DNA of 51,133 nt from Frankia sp. AgB32 (lineage in GTDB: Bacteria > Actinomycetota > Actinomycetes > Frankiales > Frankiaceae), in the NCBI RefSeq assembly GCF_023243045.1, contig NZ_JALKFX010000047.1, forward strand, positions 1-51,133, in the 5' to 3' direction. The notes beneath the pieces were generated by a model that was not told the DNA's origin, did not search any database, and was given only the letters and a program-made list of their open reading frames with translations. Positions 1 through 8,499 of the stretch are shown one piece after another (within the stretch, counting starts at the first letter, position 1; each line of letters begins with the position of its first letter). The translations under genes and the position numbers were made by a program.

Positions 1-221
1 TTCCACCACCCAAAACAATCATGGACGGCGCGCCAGCACATCGTCCAACGCCAACGACTGTCGCCAATCCGTGCGTGGCCGGGGGGGGGGGGGGGGGGGG
101 GGCCCCCCCCCCCCGGGGGGGGGGCGGGGGGGGGGGCCCCCCCCCCGACCGGGCGGCGGCGGCCCCATCGGGTGTTGCACGAACGGGCCGCCGCCGGCTG
201 GCAGCGGGTGTCCCCGTGACG
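1..221. other. No convincing gene; holds a homopolymer block
   Basis: Nothing here reads as a real protein. The long open frames crossing this stretch depend on runs of Pro/Gly codons from the G and C homopolymers at 81-146. The minus-strand LLM gene ends at 222, so this is its 3' flank. Confidence 0.6.
81..146. repeat. Alternating poly-G/poly-C block
   Basis: Seen directly: 22 G, 12 C, 10 G, one C, 11 G, then 10 C. The blocks are mutually complementary, so the segment could fold into very stable hairpins, and the G tracts could form quadruplexes. It lies about 75 bp downstream of the minus-strand LLM gene. It may be a real structured element, but homopolymers this long with no other bases are also typical of a base-calling or assembly artefact, which I consider more likely. 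Confidence 0.8.
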
Positions 222-1127
222 TCAGAGCGTGGCGCGCACGCCGCTGACGACGTCGAGGGTGCGCGCCCGCTCCGCCGGGTCCCCCAGGACGCTCACGAGC
301 AGCTCGGTCGAGCCGGCGTCGGCATATCGCCGCAGGGCCCGCTCGACGTCGGCCTCGTCGCCGACGACGATCGTCTCCTCCACCCCGCGCAGTCCCTCGC
401 GGTCGAGGACGGCGCGGTAGGCGGGGAAGTCCGCGGCGAAACCGACCTGTCCGGCGACCGCGGTCCGGATGCGGTCCGGATCCGCGGTCACGCACATCCC
501 GACGACGGTCACGACCCGCGGGTCGGGCCGTCCCGCGGCGGCAGCGGCCTTGGTGATCGTCGGCACGATGTGCTCGGCGACCGTCCGCGGCCCGGTCCAC
601 ACCGTCACCGTGCCGTCGGCGAGTTCAGCGGCGATCCGCAGCATCGCCGGCCCGAGCGCGGACAGCAGCACGGACGGCGTGACCGCGACGGACGCGTCCA
701 GCCGGCCCACTGCCGTCACCGTCTCGCCCCGCACGTCCACCGGCTCGCCGCGCAGCAACGGGACCAGCGCGGTCAGGTACTCGCGGATGTGGCGGGCCGG
801 CCGATCGTAGGAGTAACCGAACATCCCTTCGATGATCGGCGGATGACTCGGTCCGATGCCGAGAGTCACGCGTTCGGCGGCGACGGCCTGCGCGGTCAGT
901 GCCTGTCCGGCCAGCGCCAGCGGGTGGCGCGGGTAGGTCTGCACCACGGCGGTTCCGAGCTCGATGCCGGGCACCGCGGCAGCGCCGAGCGCGACGAGCG
1001 TGAGCGCGTCCCAGGACAGCAGCTGCGAGAGGTAGACGCTGTCGAAGCCCGCCCGCGCGGCAGCCCGGATCTCGTCAAGGGCCGCGGCCGGGTTCGCCAC
1101 GGCCCCGAGGTACAACCCAACTTTCAT
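222..1127 (-). CDS. LLM-class F420-dependent oxidoreductase
   Basis: A 301-residue luciferase-like (TIM-barrel) oxidoreductase. The N-terminus MKVGLYLGAVANP, the segment ERVTLGIGPSHPP near residues 85-98 and the C-terminal VERALRRYADAGSTEL pattern are typical of the small actinobacterial F420-using LLM subfamily (family knowledge). The substrate is not predictable. The start ATG at 1127 is preceded by AGGAG about 6 nt upstream, and that ribosome site overlaps the bluB stop codon. Only 3 bp separate the two genes, so translation is probably coupled and the gene falls under the cobalamin riboswitch upstream of bluB. This suggests a link to B12 or flavin supply, but no direct role is shown. Cofactor choice (F420 versus FMN) is inferred from similarity by eye. 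Confidence 0.85.
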   Translation of the reverse strand: MKVGLYLGAVANPAAALDEIRAAARAGFDSVYLSQLLSWDALTLVALGAAAVPGIELGTAVVQTYPRHPLALAGQALTAQAVAAERVTLGIGPSHPPIIEGMFGYSYDRPARHIREYLTALVPLLRGEPVDVRGETVTAVGRLDASVAVTPSVLLSALGPAMLRIAAELADGTVTVWTGPRTVAEHIVPTITKAAAAAGRPDPRVVTVVGMCVTADPDRIRTAVAGQVGFAADFPAYRAVLDREGLRGVEETIVVGDEADVERALRRYADAGSTELLVSVLGDPAERARTLDVVSGVRATL

Positions 1128-1130
1128 GCG

Positions 1131-2039
1131 TCACTCCTGGTCAGTCGGGATGGCGGACGGTGCCGCCGGCACTGGCTGGTGCCAGTCAGCGCCCACCATC
1201 GGGGAAGAACCCCGCGCCACAGATTGACTACATGTTGTCTCAACGTGTCCGCCCCAACGCTCTTCGTGCACGACGTCGGCGAGGGGGCGGCGCCGCGCCC
1301 AGCCGGCACGCTCCAGGTCGGGCTGGGTCTCGAGGTGCGTCACCGGCCCGACGCACAGCCACGCCACCGGGCGCACCCCGGCGGGAATCCCCAGCAGCTC
1401 CCGCACGAACTCCTCGCGGTAGAACGACACCCAGCCGACGCCGAGGCCCGCCGCGGTGGCCGCGAGCCACAGGTTCTCCACGGCCAGGCAGACCGAGTAC
1501 AGCCCGGCGTCGGCGATGGCGTGCCGGCCGAGCACCACCGGCCCGCCGCGGTCGGCGTCGTAGGTGACGACGAGGGAGAGCGAGGACGACAGCACGCCGT
1601 CGATCCGGATCCGCGCGAACCGCTCGGCCCGCGGTCCGCTCAGCGTGGCCGCGAACACCGCCCGTTCGTGCTGGACATGAGCGTGGAAGGCACGCCGGGT
1701 CCGCTCGTCGGTGACGCGGATGAAGTCCCAGGGCTGGGTGAGCCCGACGCTGGGCGCGGCGTGGGCGGCGGCGAGGACGCGGGTGAGTACCTCGGCGGCG
1801 ATCGGCGCCCCGGTGAACTCGCCCCGCACGTCCCGACGCCGGTGCACGAGGTCGTGGAAGGCGAGCGCGGCGGCGGTCGACGCCTCCTCAGGCGAGGCCC
1901 CGCCAGCGGGCGCCGTACCGATGGGCGCCGTGCCGGTCGGAACGGGGCTGGTGGGGAGGTCCGGCGCGCTGGCGCGGACGGGATGACGGTGGCTGGGCAC
2001 GGCAGGCTCCCGCTGTCGGGCCGCCCCGGTGGGCGGCAT
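1131..2039 (-). CDS. bluB: 5,6-dimethylbenzimidazole synthase BluB
   Basis: A nitroreductase-fold enzyme of the BluB type, which cannibalises reduced FMN with O2 to make 5,6-dimethylbenzimidazole, the lower ligand of cobalamin. Diagnostic stretches are RRRDVRGEF near residue 80, AAPSVGLTQPWDFI near 107-120, and the GLGVGWVSFYREE segment near 200-215, followed by the family's GPVTHLETQPDLERAGW tail. The first 65-70 residues are Pro/Ala-rich and poorly conserved, so the true start may be internal. The chosen ATG at 2039 lies 7 bp after the end of a cobalamin riboswitch on the same strand. About 35 extra C-terminal residues follow the normal end. Co-transcribed with the LLM gene downstream. Confidence 0.92.
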   Translation of the reverse strand: MPPTGAARQREPAVPSHRHPVRASAPDLPTSPVPTGTAPIGTAPAGGASPEEASTAAALAFHDLVHRRRDVRGEFTGAPIAAEVLTRVLAAAHAAPSVGLTQPWDFIRVTDERTRRAFHAHVQHERAVFAATLSGPRAERFARIRIDGVLSSSLSLVVTYDADRGGPVVLGRHAIADAGLYSVCLAVENLWLAATAAGLGVGWVSFYREEFVRELLGIPAGVRPVAWLCVGPVTHLETQPDLERAGWARRRPLADVVHEERWGGHVETTCSQSVARGSSPMVGADWHQPVPAAPSAIPTDQE

Positions 2040-2045
2040 CCGTGC

Positions 2046-2220
2046 GAGGCCGGTCTTCGGACTTCCGGATCATCGCCGTACCGCCCGCCTTCCCAGGCCG
2101 CGAAGGCCCAGTGGCCGCGTGGGTACGCGTGGACGGCTGCTCCCCGGTCACCGCGGCGGGCCCGTGCCGGACTCACACCGGCTTCCCGATTCTCCCCGGT
2201 CGCCCGGGGCACCCCGCGTA
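2046..2220 (-). promoter_or_regulatory. Cobalamin (B12) riboswitch controlling bluB
   Basis: Read on the minus strand, the segment has the cobalamin-riboswitch signature in order: GGGAAGCCGGTGTGAGTCCG, then CGGGCCCGCC, GGTGACCGGGGAG, the B12-box-like GCCACTGGG, GGGAAGGCGG, and the 3' element GATGATCCGGAAGTCCGAAG with GACCGGCC. It ends a few bases before the bluB start, so it probably represses translation or transcription when adenosylcobalamin is plentiful. The 5' boundary is approximate. Recognition rests on conserved sequence blocks; no fold was computed. Confidence 0.93.
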
Positions 2221-2649
2221 CGTTGCCGCCGCCGACGGTATCCCCGCCACCGCCACGGAGGCGACGCGGGACTGCCCGACCGGGCCAGTGCGGAGACGTG
2301 CCCGCCGGACCCGACGTCGGCGGGGCCCCGCGGGCCGGATGGGCCTGGCCCAGAAGGCCGCGCCACACCACGGACCATGATGTCGCCTGACCGACAGCGG
2401 AGCCGAAAACCACGCCGTCAAGGCTCCGCGACCGCGCCATTTCGCGCCGGGTATGGTTGCCCCCGGAGAAGGGCCGGATTCCGCGTGACGGCGCCGAGCC
2501 GCTCCATGTCCACCTGGGGGATGAATGACGGGCATCGGCCGATTCCGGAAAGGTGACCGCCTTCCGCGCGGCGTGCCGAGGAGTGCGGCCCCGACCCGCC
2601 GAACCCAGTCCGGGCCCATACAGCCGCACCTGCTGCGCGGACGGCACGG
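2221..2649. other. Intergenic region upstream of the kinase gene
   Basis: No supported gene. It separates the minus-strand riboswitch from the plus-strand kinase and should carry both promoters. I see no strong Shine-Dalgarno motif before the kinase ATG at 2650, and no clear -35/-10 pair. Confidence 0.5.
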
Positions 2650-4734
2650 ATGACGGAATTTCCGGCGGGGCCGGCGGCTCTCCCGGGCGATCCCCCACGG
2701 CCGCGCGATCCATCGCGGATAGGTGAGTACTCCGTGCGCCGCCTTCTTGGCGAGGGCGGCATGGGCACGGTCTACTACGCCCTCACCCGATCCGGCCGGC
2801 CGGTCGCGGTGAAGGTGATCCGGGCGGAGTACGTCGCCGCCCCGGGATTCCGCGAGAGGTTCCTGGCCGAGATCGAGAACGTCCGCCAGATCCAGCAGTT
2901 CTGCACCGCGGCGGTCGTGGACATCGACACGGGCCCGACCCCGTATCTGGTCACGGAGTACGTCGACGGGCCGGATCTGCGCTGCCAGATCACCCAGGGC
3001 GAGACCCTGGCCGAAAACGATGTGAAACGGTTCGCCATCGGGGTGGCGACCGCGCTGTGGGCCATTCACAGCGCGGGGGTCGTGCACCGTGACCTCAAGC
3101 CCGGCAATGTGCTGCTGGCCCCGCACGGCCCGCGGGTCATCGATTTCGGCGTCGCCTCGGCCATCGGCGGCATGAACGCCAACCGCGGCGCCGGGCCCGA
3201 TGTCCCGCAGTGGCTGACCCCGGCGTTCATGGCCCCGGAACAGGCCATGCGGGCCCGGGACAGATCCGGGATCGACATCTCCTTCCCGGCGGACATCTTC
3301 GCCTGGGCCGGGGTGGTGCTGTTCGCGGCGACGGGCCGCGCGCCGTTCGGCGAGGGGGACTTCCTCCACCTGTTCGACGAGGTCGTCTACGGCCAGCCGA
3401 ATCTCGACGGTCTGCCGGCGGATCTTCTGCCGGTCGTGCGCCAGGCACTCGAGAAGAATCCCGCCCGCCGGCCCACCGCCCGTCAACTCCTCGCGAGCCT
3501 GCTGGGCGACACACCGAACGACACGGCCGAGGCCGGGGAGGCCGAAGCGGACCGCGGCTGGGACACCACCGTCGTGGTCGGGCACCAGGCACCGCAGGCG
3601 CAGGTGACCGTCGTGCCCCCGCCGCCGGTCCCCGCCCCGGGGCCGCGTCGGCGGCGGCCAGCGCTGGCAGTTGCCGGTGCGCTGATCGCCGTGGTTCTGC
3701 TCCTGCTCCTGGTGCCCCGCTCGCCGCTGTCGCCCTGGCGCCGTCCGGCGCGTCTGGGCGCCTGCCCGAGCGTCGACGTCTACACCGGGCAGAAGGACAC
3801 GCCGTACTACGCCTACGCCCGGGCACTGCAGCACAACGTGCAACAGCGGTATCCCGGGACGAAGGTCGTCGTCGACGCCACCGACGGCACCGCCGACAAC
3901 CTCGGCCGGCTGCAGGACGCGAACGGCTCGACCTGCGCGCTGGCCGTCGGCCAGCTCAACACCGCCGTCGACGCGTACAACGGCGTGAACCAGTTCGACG
4001 GAAAGGCGCTGCCCACGCTGCGCACAGTCGGCCCGCTCTGGCTGGACCTCCTGCATCTGATGGTGCCCGCCACCTCGACCGTCCACGATGCCGACGAACT
4101 GTGCAACGCGCGGGTCTCGATCGGTTTACCCAACTCCGGCACCTACCAGATCGGTCAGGTGCTGTTCGACAACGTGCTCCAGTGCAATCTCCAGCCGGTT
4201 CCTCTCGGCCTCGAGGCCGCCCTCGCCGAGCTTCGTTCCGGCCACCTCGACGCCGTCCTGTGGGCCGGCGGCGCGCCAACGCCGCAGATCATCGCGGCCC
4301 TCGACAACGGGCTGAAGATGCGCGTTCTCCCGCTGGACGAGTACCTGCCGCCGATGGCAGACAACTGGGACCAGTCCTACGGCTCCCGCCTGGGCACTCG
4401 CTTCGTTTCCGGCGGCGTGTACGAGGACACGGCCATCACCGGCCAGGACTATCCCGATGTCACCCCGGTCAGGACGATCGGCGTGCCGAACGGCCTGATC
4501 GTGAACCAGGCCGCCGACCCCGCACTGGTCGGCTTCGCCGCGCGCGACCTGGTCGAGAACCGGGCCGACTACGAGATGGCGCTGTGGGGCACCAACCAGC
4601 AGGGCCGACATTTCGAGTCACCGGCGCTGGCGATCTCCGCGAGTTCGCTGTACTGCCTGGTCCCGCTGGCGGACGCGGCCAGGAACTACTACAGCGGAAT
4701 CGGTATCAACGCGGACTGCGATCGCCCGCGCTGA
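2650..4734 (+). CDS. Transmembrane Ser/Thr kinase with extracellular TAXI-like binding domain
   Basis: A 694-residue receptor kinase. Residues 27-285 form a complete PknB-type kinase: glycine loop GEGGMGTVYYA (34-44), VAVK lysine at 55, HRDLKPGN with HRD at 146-148, DFG at 165-167 and APEQA near 195. A Thr/Pro-rich juxtamembrane linker follows, then Arg-rich RRRR and one membrane helix at about 337-355. The outer half, about 370-690, resembles the TAXI family of TRAP-transporter solute receptors (VDVYTGQKDTPYYAYARAL, SIGLPNSGTYQIGQVLF, LRSGHLDAVLWAGG, VPNGLIVNQ). The likely role is sensing a small extracellular ligand and signalling by phosphorylation. PASTA repeats, the usual outer domain, are absent. 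One TTA codon occurs at 4126-4128, rare in such a GC-rich genome. The TAXI assignment is by eye. Confidence 0.9.
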   Translation: MTEFPAGPAALPGDPPRPRDPSRIGEYSVRRLLGEGGMGTVYYALTRSGRPVAVKVIRAEYVAAPGFRERFLAEIENVRQIQQFCTAAVVDIDTGPTPYLVTEYVDGPDLRCQITQGETLAENDVKRFAIGVATALWAIHSAGVVHRDLKPGNVLLAPHGPRVIDFGVASAIGGMNANRGAGPDVPQWLTPAFMAPEQAMRARDRSGIDISFPADIFAWAGVVLFAATGRAPFGEGDFLHLFDEVVYGQPNLDGLPADLLPVVRQALEKNPARRPTARQLLASLLGDTPNDTAEAGEAEADRGWDTTVVVGHQAPQAQVTVVPPPPVPAPGPRRRRPALAVAGALIAVVLLLLLVPRSPLSPWRRPARLGACPSVDVYTGQKDTPYYAYARALQHNVQQRYPGTKVVVDATDGTADNLGRLQDANGSTCALAVGQLNTAVDAYNGVNQFDGKALPTLRTVGPLWLDLLHLMVPATSTVHDADELCNARVSIGLPNSGTYQIGQVLFDNVLQCNLQPVPLGLEAALAELRSGHLDAVLWAGGAPTPQIIAALDNGLKMRVLPLDEYLPPMADNWDQSYGSRLGTRFVSGGVYEDTAITGQDYPDVTPVRTIGVPNGLIVNQAADPALVGFAARDLVENRADYEMALWGTNQQGRHFESPALAISASSLYCLVPLADAARNYYSGIGINADCDRPR

Positions 4735-4800
4735 CCGGCGCCGCACGAGCGGTCGCCTGGCAGCCAAACACGGCCCGTCCCGCGCGGGTGTGGCCGGTGT

Positions 4801-4841
4801 GGGCGTCCGTGCCACCCTGCGATCGGGTGACACGGACGCCC
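4801..4841. terminator. Bidirectional terminator hairpin
   Basis: GGGCGTCCGTG at 4801-4811 pairs perfectly with CACGGACGCCC at 4831-4841. After one C/A mismatch, CACCC and GGGTG extend the stem around a 7-nt loop. It sits between the convergent kinase gene (ends 4734) and the secreted-protein gene (ends 4969). There is no T tract, as is common for actinobacterial terminators. Confidence 0.75.
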
Positions 4842-4968
4842 GCCGGACGGGCCGAACGCGGCCACGGGCCGGATCGGCCGGCGATCGGGGTGTCGACGTC
4901 GCACCGTGACACCCAGCGTCGCTCAACCCGTCAGGACGGCCGTGGGCGACGAGCCGCCAGCCCCGGGT

Positions 4969-5334
4969 CTACCAGTGCTGGCCGCCGCGGTGGTCGCCGC
5001 CGCGGTGGTCGCCGCCGCGGTGGTCGCCGCCGCGGTGGTCGCCGGGCCGGCCGTTGCCGGGACCGTTGTTGCGGCGCGGCGGGTTGTGGGGCCGACGCGG
5101 CTGGGGCGCCGGGCGATACACCGGCCCGCGGCCAGGACCGTGGTTGGCGAACCCGTAGCTCCCCGCGTCGCCGGTGAGGTCCTGACCGTTCGGCTGCGCG
5201 AACGCGGCCGACGATGATCCGATGGCTGGTGTCCCGGTGGCTGCCTGCGCCGACGTCGGACCGGCGAGAGTGATTCCCGCCGCCGCGGCGGTCGTCATGA
5301 CGATGAGGCCGATTTTCCTGAAACGCATGCGCAT
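4969..5334 (-). CDS. Small secreted Gly/His-rich repeat protein
   Basis: A 121-residue protein of unknown function. I chose the ATG at 5334 over an upstream in-frame start because it has a strong ribosome site (GGGGAGG) directly upstream and begins with a classic signal peptide: MRMRFRKIGL, a hydrophobic Ala-rich core, and cleavage after TSAQA. The mature chain is short and low in complexity: an Asn/Gly/Asp-containing stretch, a Pro/Arg/Asn-rich middle, and a C-terminus built of four DHRGG units ending in QHW. The His/Asp repeats could bind metal or polyanions (inference). The DNA under the repeat is a perfect 15-bp minisatellite. Confidence 0.75.
   Translation of the reverse strand: MRMRFRKIGLIVMTTAAAAGITLAGPTSAQAATGTPAIGSSSAAFAQPNGQDLTGDAGSYGFANHGPGRGPVYRPAPQPRRPHNPPRRNNGPGNGRPGDHRGGDHRGGDHRGGDHRGGQHW
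4981..5040. repeat. 15-bp tandem repeat, 4 copies, in coding sequence
   Basis: Four perfect copies of GCCGCCGCGGTGGTC (plus-strand reading) encode the DHRGG units at the C-terminus of the secreted protein. The unit is a multiple of three, so copy-number change would keep the frame. Confidence 0.95.
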
Positions 5335-6110
5335 GCCTCCCCTTTCCTCGGGCGGGCCGACAGACGGCCAGCCCGTTTCCTCCCGGACACCTCGACAGCC
5401 GTACCGGACAACCCGGTAAACGTCCCGCGACGACGCGCGAGAACGGCCCGTCAGCGCCTGCCAGGTCATTGGCTGTGGCCGCGCGACGGCCGGTCTGTCG
5501 ATTCATCAACAATAGCCGGCGAACGCGCCTTCGATTCAAGGAAAGAACGTTGCCTACCCGACGCTGTGATTCTTGCCGAACCCGACCCGGCCGGGCGGGT
5601 GGATCTGCTGTCCCACCGCCACACGGCCGCCCCGATCACCTGGCAGTCGAGAATACGATCACCTGAAATGCCGGGTAAACCAGCATGTCCTCCCCTTGCT
5701 TCACGTTCCGGGCGACATCGCGGACCAGGCGATGAGCGGCGCCACCGGGACAGGGTCGGACGGATTGCCGTGCAGCCGGCCGACGCGTCCGGCGGCCCGG
5801 TTGACCCGGTCGAAGAATGTCGGCGCCCGCACCGGCCGAAAGCCGCGGAAAAAGCGCGGGTAGCGGCGCGAAACGAACAGGGCCGGCACTCGCGACCCAT
5901 GATTGTGGCGACGCCATGTGGCGCGAAGACAAAATGCGAGCGCCCGGATGATTCGACGGGTCACCGCAGGACCGCGGATATTCACCCGCGACTCGACGCC
6001 TCAACCATCGCCGCACCGAGGTCGCGCAGGGCCGCGCCGCCCGCGGCGGGCTGACCTCCGCGTGGTGGCAGGTCCTCGGCGGCGGCACCGCCGCGCGAAA
6101 ATCGACCCGC
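5335..6110. other. Intergenic, somewhat less GC-rich, no supported gene
   Basis: Contains the promoter side of the secreted-protein gene and then about 600 bp with no frame that looks like a real protein. Parts of 5480-5960 are visibly less GC-rich than the surroundings (for example the ATTCATCAACAATAGCC stretch near 5500). A minus-strand open frame at about 5701-5985 is not recognisable. It leads directly into a decayed hydrolase gene, so this may be degraded or foreign DNA. Confidence 0.4.
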
Positions 6111-6567
6111 TCGTGGCACCGGCGGACCAGGCGGCGGGCGCCGTCGCGATCGGCCCTGCCCTGGGCGCGGCGATGGGCGCCGCCGCCCAGGGTGATCTGA
6201 CCACCGCCTTCGACACCTTCCTGACGGCGGTGTGCGGACCGCAGTACCGGTCCGTGATCGAGTCCGCGCTGGGCCGAGCCGGCCTGGAACGGGCCGAACG
6301 CGCCTGCGGCTACTGCTTCGCCGGCGAGGTGCCCGCGCTCGCCGGGTGGCATTTCGACGAGGAGCTGGCGCGCCGGATCGGGCAGCCGGTCCATCTCGTC
6401 GCCGGCGGCGCGAGCCCGCGGCCCTCACCCACCGTCTCGTCGATCACCTCGCCACGATGCTGCCCGACACCCGCACCACCGTCGTTCCCGGCAAGAACCA
6501 CCTGCTCCCCCTGCGCGCCCCTGCTGCCCTCGCCGGTCCTCTCCCCACCCCGACCCCCATCTCCTGA
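6111..6567 (+). pseudogene. Alpha/beta-hydrolase remnant, 5'-truncated and frameshifted
   Basis: The C-terminal half of an alpha/beta-fold hydrolase can be followed across two frames. The first frame gives GDLTTAFDTFLTAVCGP, then ALAGWHFDEELARRIGQPVHLVAGG, matching the cap region and the strand before the catalytic acid. At about 6410-6425 the homology jumps to another frame, giving LTHRLVDHLATMLPDTRTTVVPGKNHLLPL, where the NH in PGKNHLL fits the catalytic-histidine region. The nucleophile elbow (GxSxG) half is missing upstream. Both the missing N-terminus and the frameshift argue for a dead gene. Confidence 0.6.
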
Positions 6568-6646
6568 CGGGTCGAGTCCCGCGGACTGTCCGGATCTGGC
6601 GGGAACCTCCGGCGGTCCTACGGCGAGCACGCGCTTGGCCGTCGAG

Positions 6647-7786
6647 CTACGAATGGCTGTCGAAGTAGCGTGCGCGGAGTTCGTCGTAGGTACCGTCGGC
6701 GTGCATCTGCAGCAGCGAGGCGTTGGCCCTCTTGCGCAGGGCACTGCCGGTGGGGAAGGCGATGCCGTAATCCTCGGGTTCGAAGACCTGCCCGGCGAGC
6801 GTCTCCTTCCGGTCGTGGGCGACGTCGACGTGGTGTTGCAGGACGGGCGAGTCGTAGACGATCGCGTCGGCGTTGCCGGCGCGCAGCATCGGGTAGGCAT
6901 CGTCGATGGATGCCACGGTGCGCGGTGAGATGTCGTGGTGGCGCAGGTAGCTCTCCGCCGTGGAACCGCGAACCGTGACCACCCGCTTTCCCGGCAGGTC
7001 GGCGATCCCGGTGATGCCCGTCCGGATGGACCTGACCGTGAGCTGCGTCGTGATGGACGCGGTGAACAGGGACACGAACACCAGCCCGGCGATGAGCCAG
7101 GCGAAAGTGACGATCTTGGCGAACAGTCGTTGCGGTTCGCCAAGATCTCCGGCGAGTCCGACAGCGGCAGCACGGAACATCCCCTCACCCATGCGCCGGT
7201 GCCAGCGGTGTTCGCTGCCGACGCGGGTCACCGCCGAGGTGATCGCGCCGGCGATGACGAGCATGACGAGCAGCACGGCCAGGTAACGCCCGGTGGCAGC
7301 CGAGACGAGGTTTTCCAGCTGGTTGGACAGATCGAGACCGGCGGGCTTGTCGGCGGCGAGGATCTGCAGCCCGGCGTCGAACATCGGGTAGGAGAAGTCG
7401 ACCTCCGCCTCCCGGTCGGCGGTGATCGAGATTCCCGAGATCGCCGCGTCGATGTCGTTGTCCCGGGCCCGGTCGAGGAGGGACCGGATATCCGGGTACC
7501 AGACGTACCGGGTCTGCCAGTCGTTGCGCCGGGCGATGTCGTTCCACAGGTCGATGCTGAAACCCACGTACTCGCCGGTGTCGTCCCGCCCGACGAACGG
7601 GTCGAGCGGCTTGATGCCAACCGTGATCGTGCTGGCGGCAGCACCAGCGGCCATGGGGCGTTTCGCCGCCGGCCCCGACGCGGCCCGCGCGGGCATCTCG
7701 GGCATCGCGGCCGCCAGGAACGCGGCGAGCAGGAGCAGTACGACGATGCGACGACGGGCTGTCCACAGACGCCCATGCGCGGTCAT
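6647..7786 (-). CDS. Ionotropic-glutamate-receptor-like channel/binding protein
   Basis: A 379-residue protein with the split architecture of prokaryotic glutamate-receptor channels. It has an N-terminal membrane or signal segment (RRRIVVLLLLAAFLAAA), ligand lobe S1 (about 53-145, TITVGIKPLDPF ... AAISGISITADREAEVDFS), helix M1 (168-186), a short pore-like loop (about 200-215), helix M2 (226-246) running into SLFTASITTQLT, and lobe S2 (about 258-370). SLFTASITTQLT corresponds to the SYTANLAAF gate motif of the family. The potassium filter TVGYG of GluR0-type channels is absent, so ion selectivity is unknown. The start at 7786 is preferred because it begins just before the signal segment; its ribosome site is weak. 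A non-conducting binding protein is the main alternative. Confidence 0.8.
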   Translation of the reverse strand: MTAHGRLWTARRRIVVLLLLAAFLAAAMPEMPARAASGPAAKRPMAAGAAASTITVGIKPLDPFVGRDDTGEYVGFSIDLWNDIARRNDWQTRYVWYPDIRSLLDRARDNDIDAAISGISITADREAEVDFSYPMFDAGLQILAADKPAGLDLSNQLENLVSAATGRYLAVLLVMLVIAGAITSAVTRVGSEHRWHRRMGEGMFRAAAVGLAGDLGEPQRLFAKIVTFAWLIAGLVFVSLFTASITTQLTVRSIRTGITGIADLPGKRVVTVRGSTAESYLRHHDISPRTVASIDDAYPMLRAGNADAIVYDSPVLQHHVDVAHDRKETLAGQVFEPEDYGIAFPTGSALRKRANASLLQMHADGTYDELRARYFDSHS

Positions 7787-8374
7787 CGAATCGCGCCCAT
7801 CACCACCCGAGTGGACATGGGAACGCTCACATTCCGCGCCAGGCACGGAATGCACCGTTTCCAGGAGGCTGATTTTCTTCTGCGAGTCGAGCGGAAAGGT
7901 GGCCTCGAATATGACCGTCCGACGGCTTCACGCATTCTCCGCGGGGACGGAAACCTGCCACCGGCGAGATCAGGGGGTGCAGGGGACAGGCTGGGGGCAG
8001 GCCTGAACCAGACGAGGCGGGGGGCATACCACAAGTGTGAGGTAAGACGAATTCACCTGTCAATACCGGAGTGTCGCGCCACACGGGAGAAGGGATAGCG
8101 GATCGACAAATGAGACCTCTTTCGCTTTTCGCGCAGAGTGCTCCACATTGCAATTTTTCGTCCGACCTAGACCGACTCGCCGGAGGAACACGCCGTGACC
8201 TGTCGTCGCTCCCCCGCAGGTCCGCCCGACACGCCTCCCGCCAGCCCGTGGGGACGACAGAGACCGAGGTAAAGCCGGCGAACGCCAGCCCGATGGCGAC
8301 ATCCGACCGGGTCGACTGTCGTACCCGGCAGGCCCGCTGCCCGCCGCGACCTCGCCGCACAACTCATCGCCGAC
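7787..8374. other. Intergenic, no supported gene
   Basis: About 590 bp upstream of the receptor-like gene. Short frames here have no recognisable features. The part near 8040-8160 is relatively AT-rich and may hold the receptor gene's promoter, but I cannot assign one. Confidence 0.45.
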
Positions 8375-8402
8375 GCCCAGCCGCCTCGCGCGGCGGCTGG
8401 GC
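8375..8402 (-). terminator. Strong hairpin downstream of the DUF2278 gene
   Basis: GCCCAGCCGCC at 8375-8385 pairs perfectly with GGCGGCTGGGC at 8392-8402 around a 6-nt loop. It lies about 100 bp past the stop of the minus-strand DUF2278 gene and fits a terminator for that two-gene unit. No T tract. Confidence 0.7.
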
Positions 8403-8499
8403 CGTGGACCGGGTTGTCGGCGGTCGCGATCCTCGCCCGCGCGATTCCACTCGTCGCACGGTTGGAGTTCCGGGACCTGGTGCTCGCAGGTTCCCAGGG

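Noticed and set aside
21-2390. Long plus-strand open frame over the first 2.4 kb
   Set aside because: It is antisense to bluB and the LLM gene, runs through homopolymers, and has an Arg/Pro/Gly-rich composition without any domain.
5701-5985. Minus-strand 94-codon frame as a small gene
   Set aside because: No ribosome site, no recognisable motif and no supporting context; it lies in a lower-GC, possibly degraded stretch.
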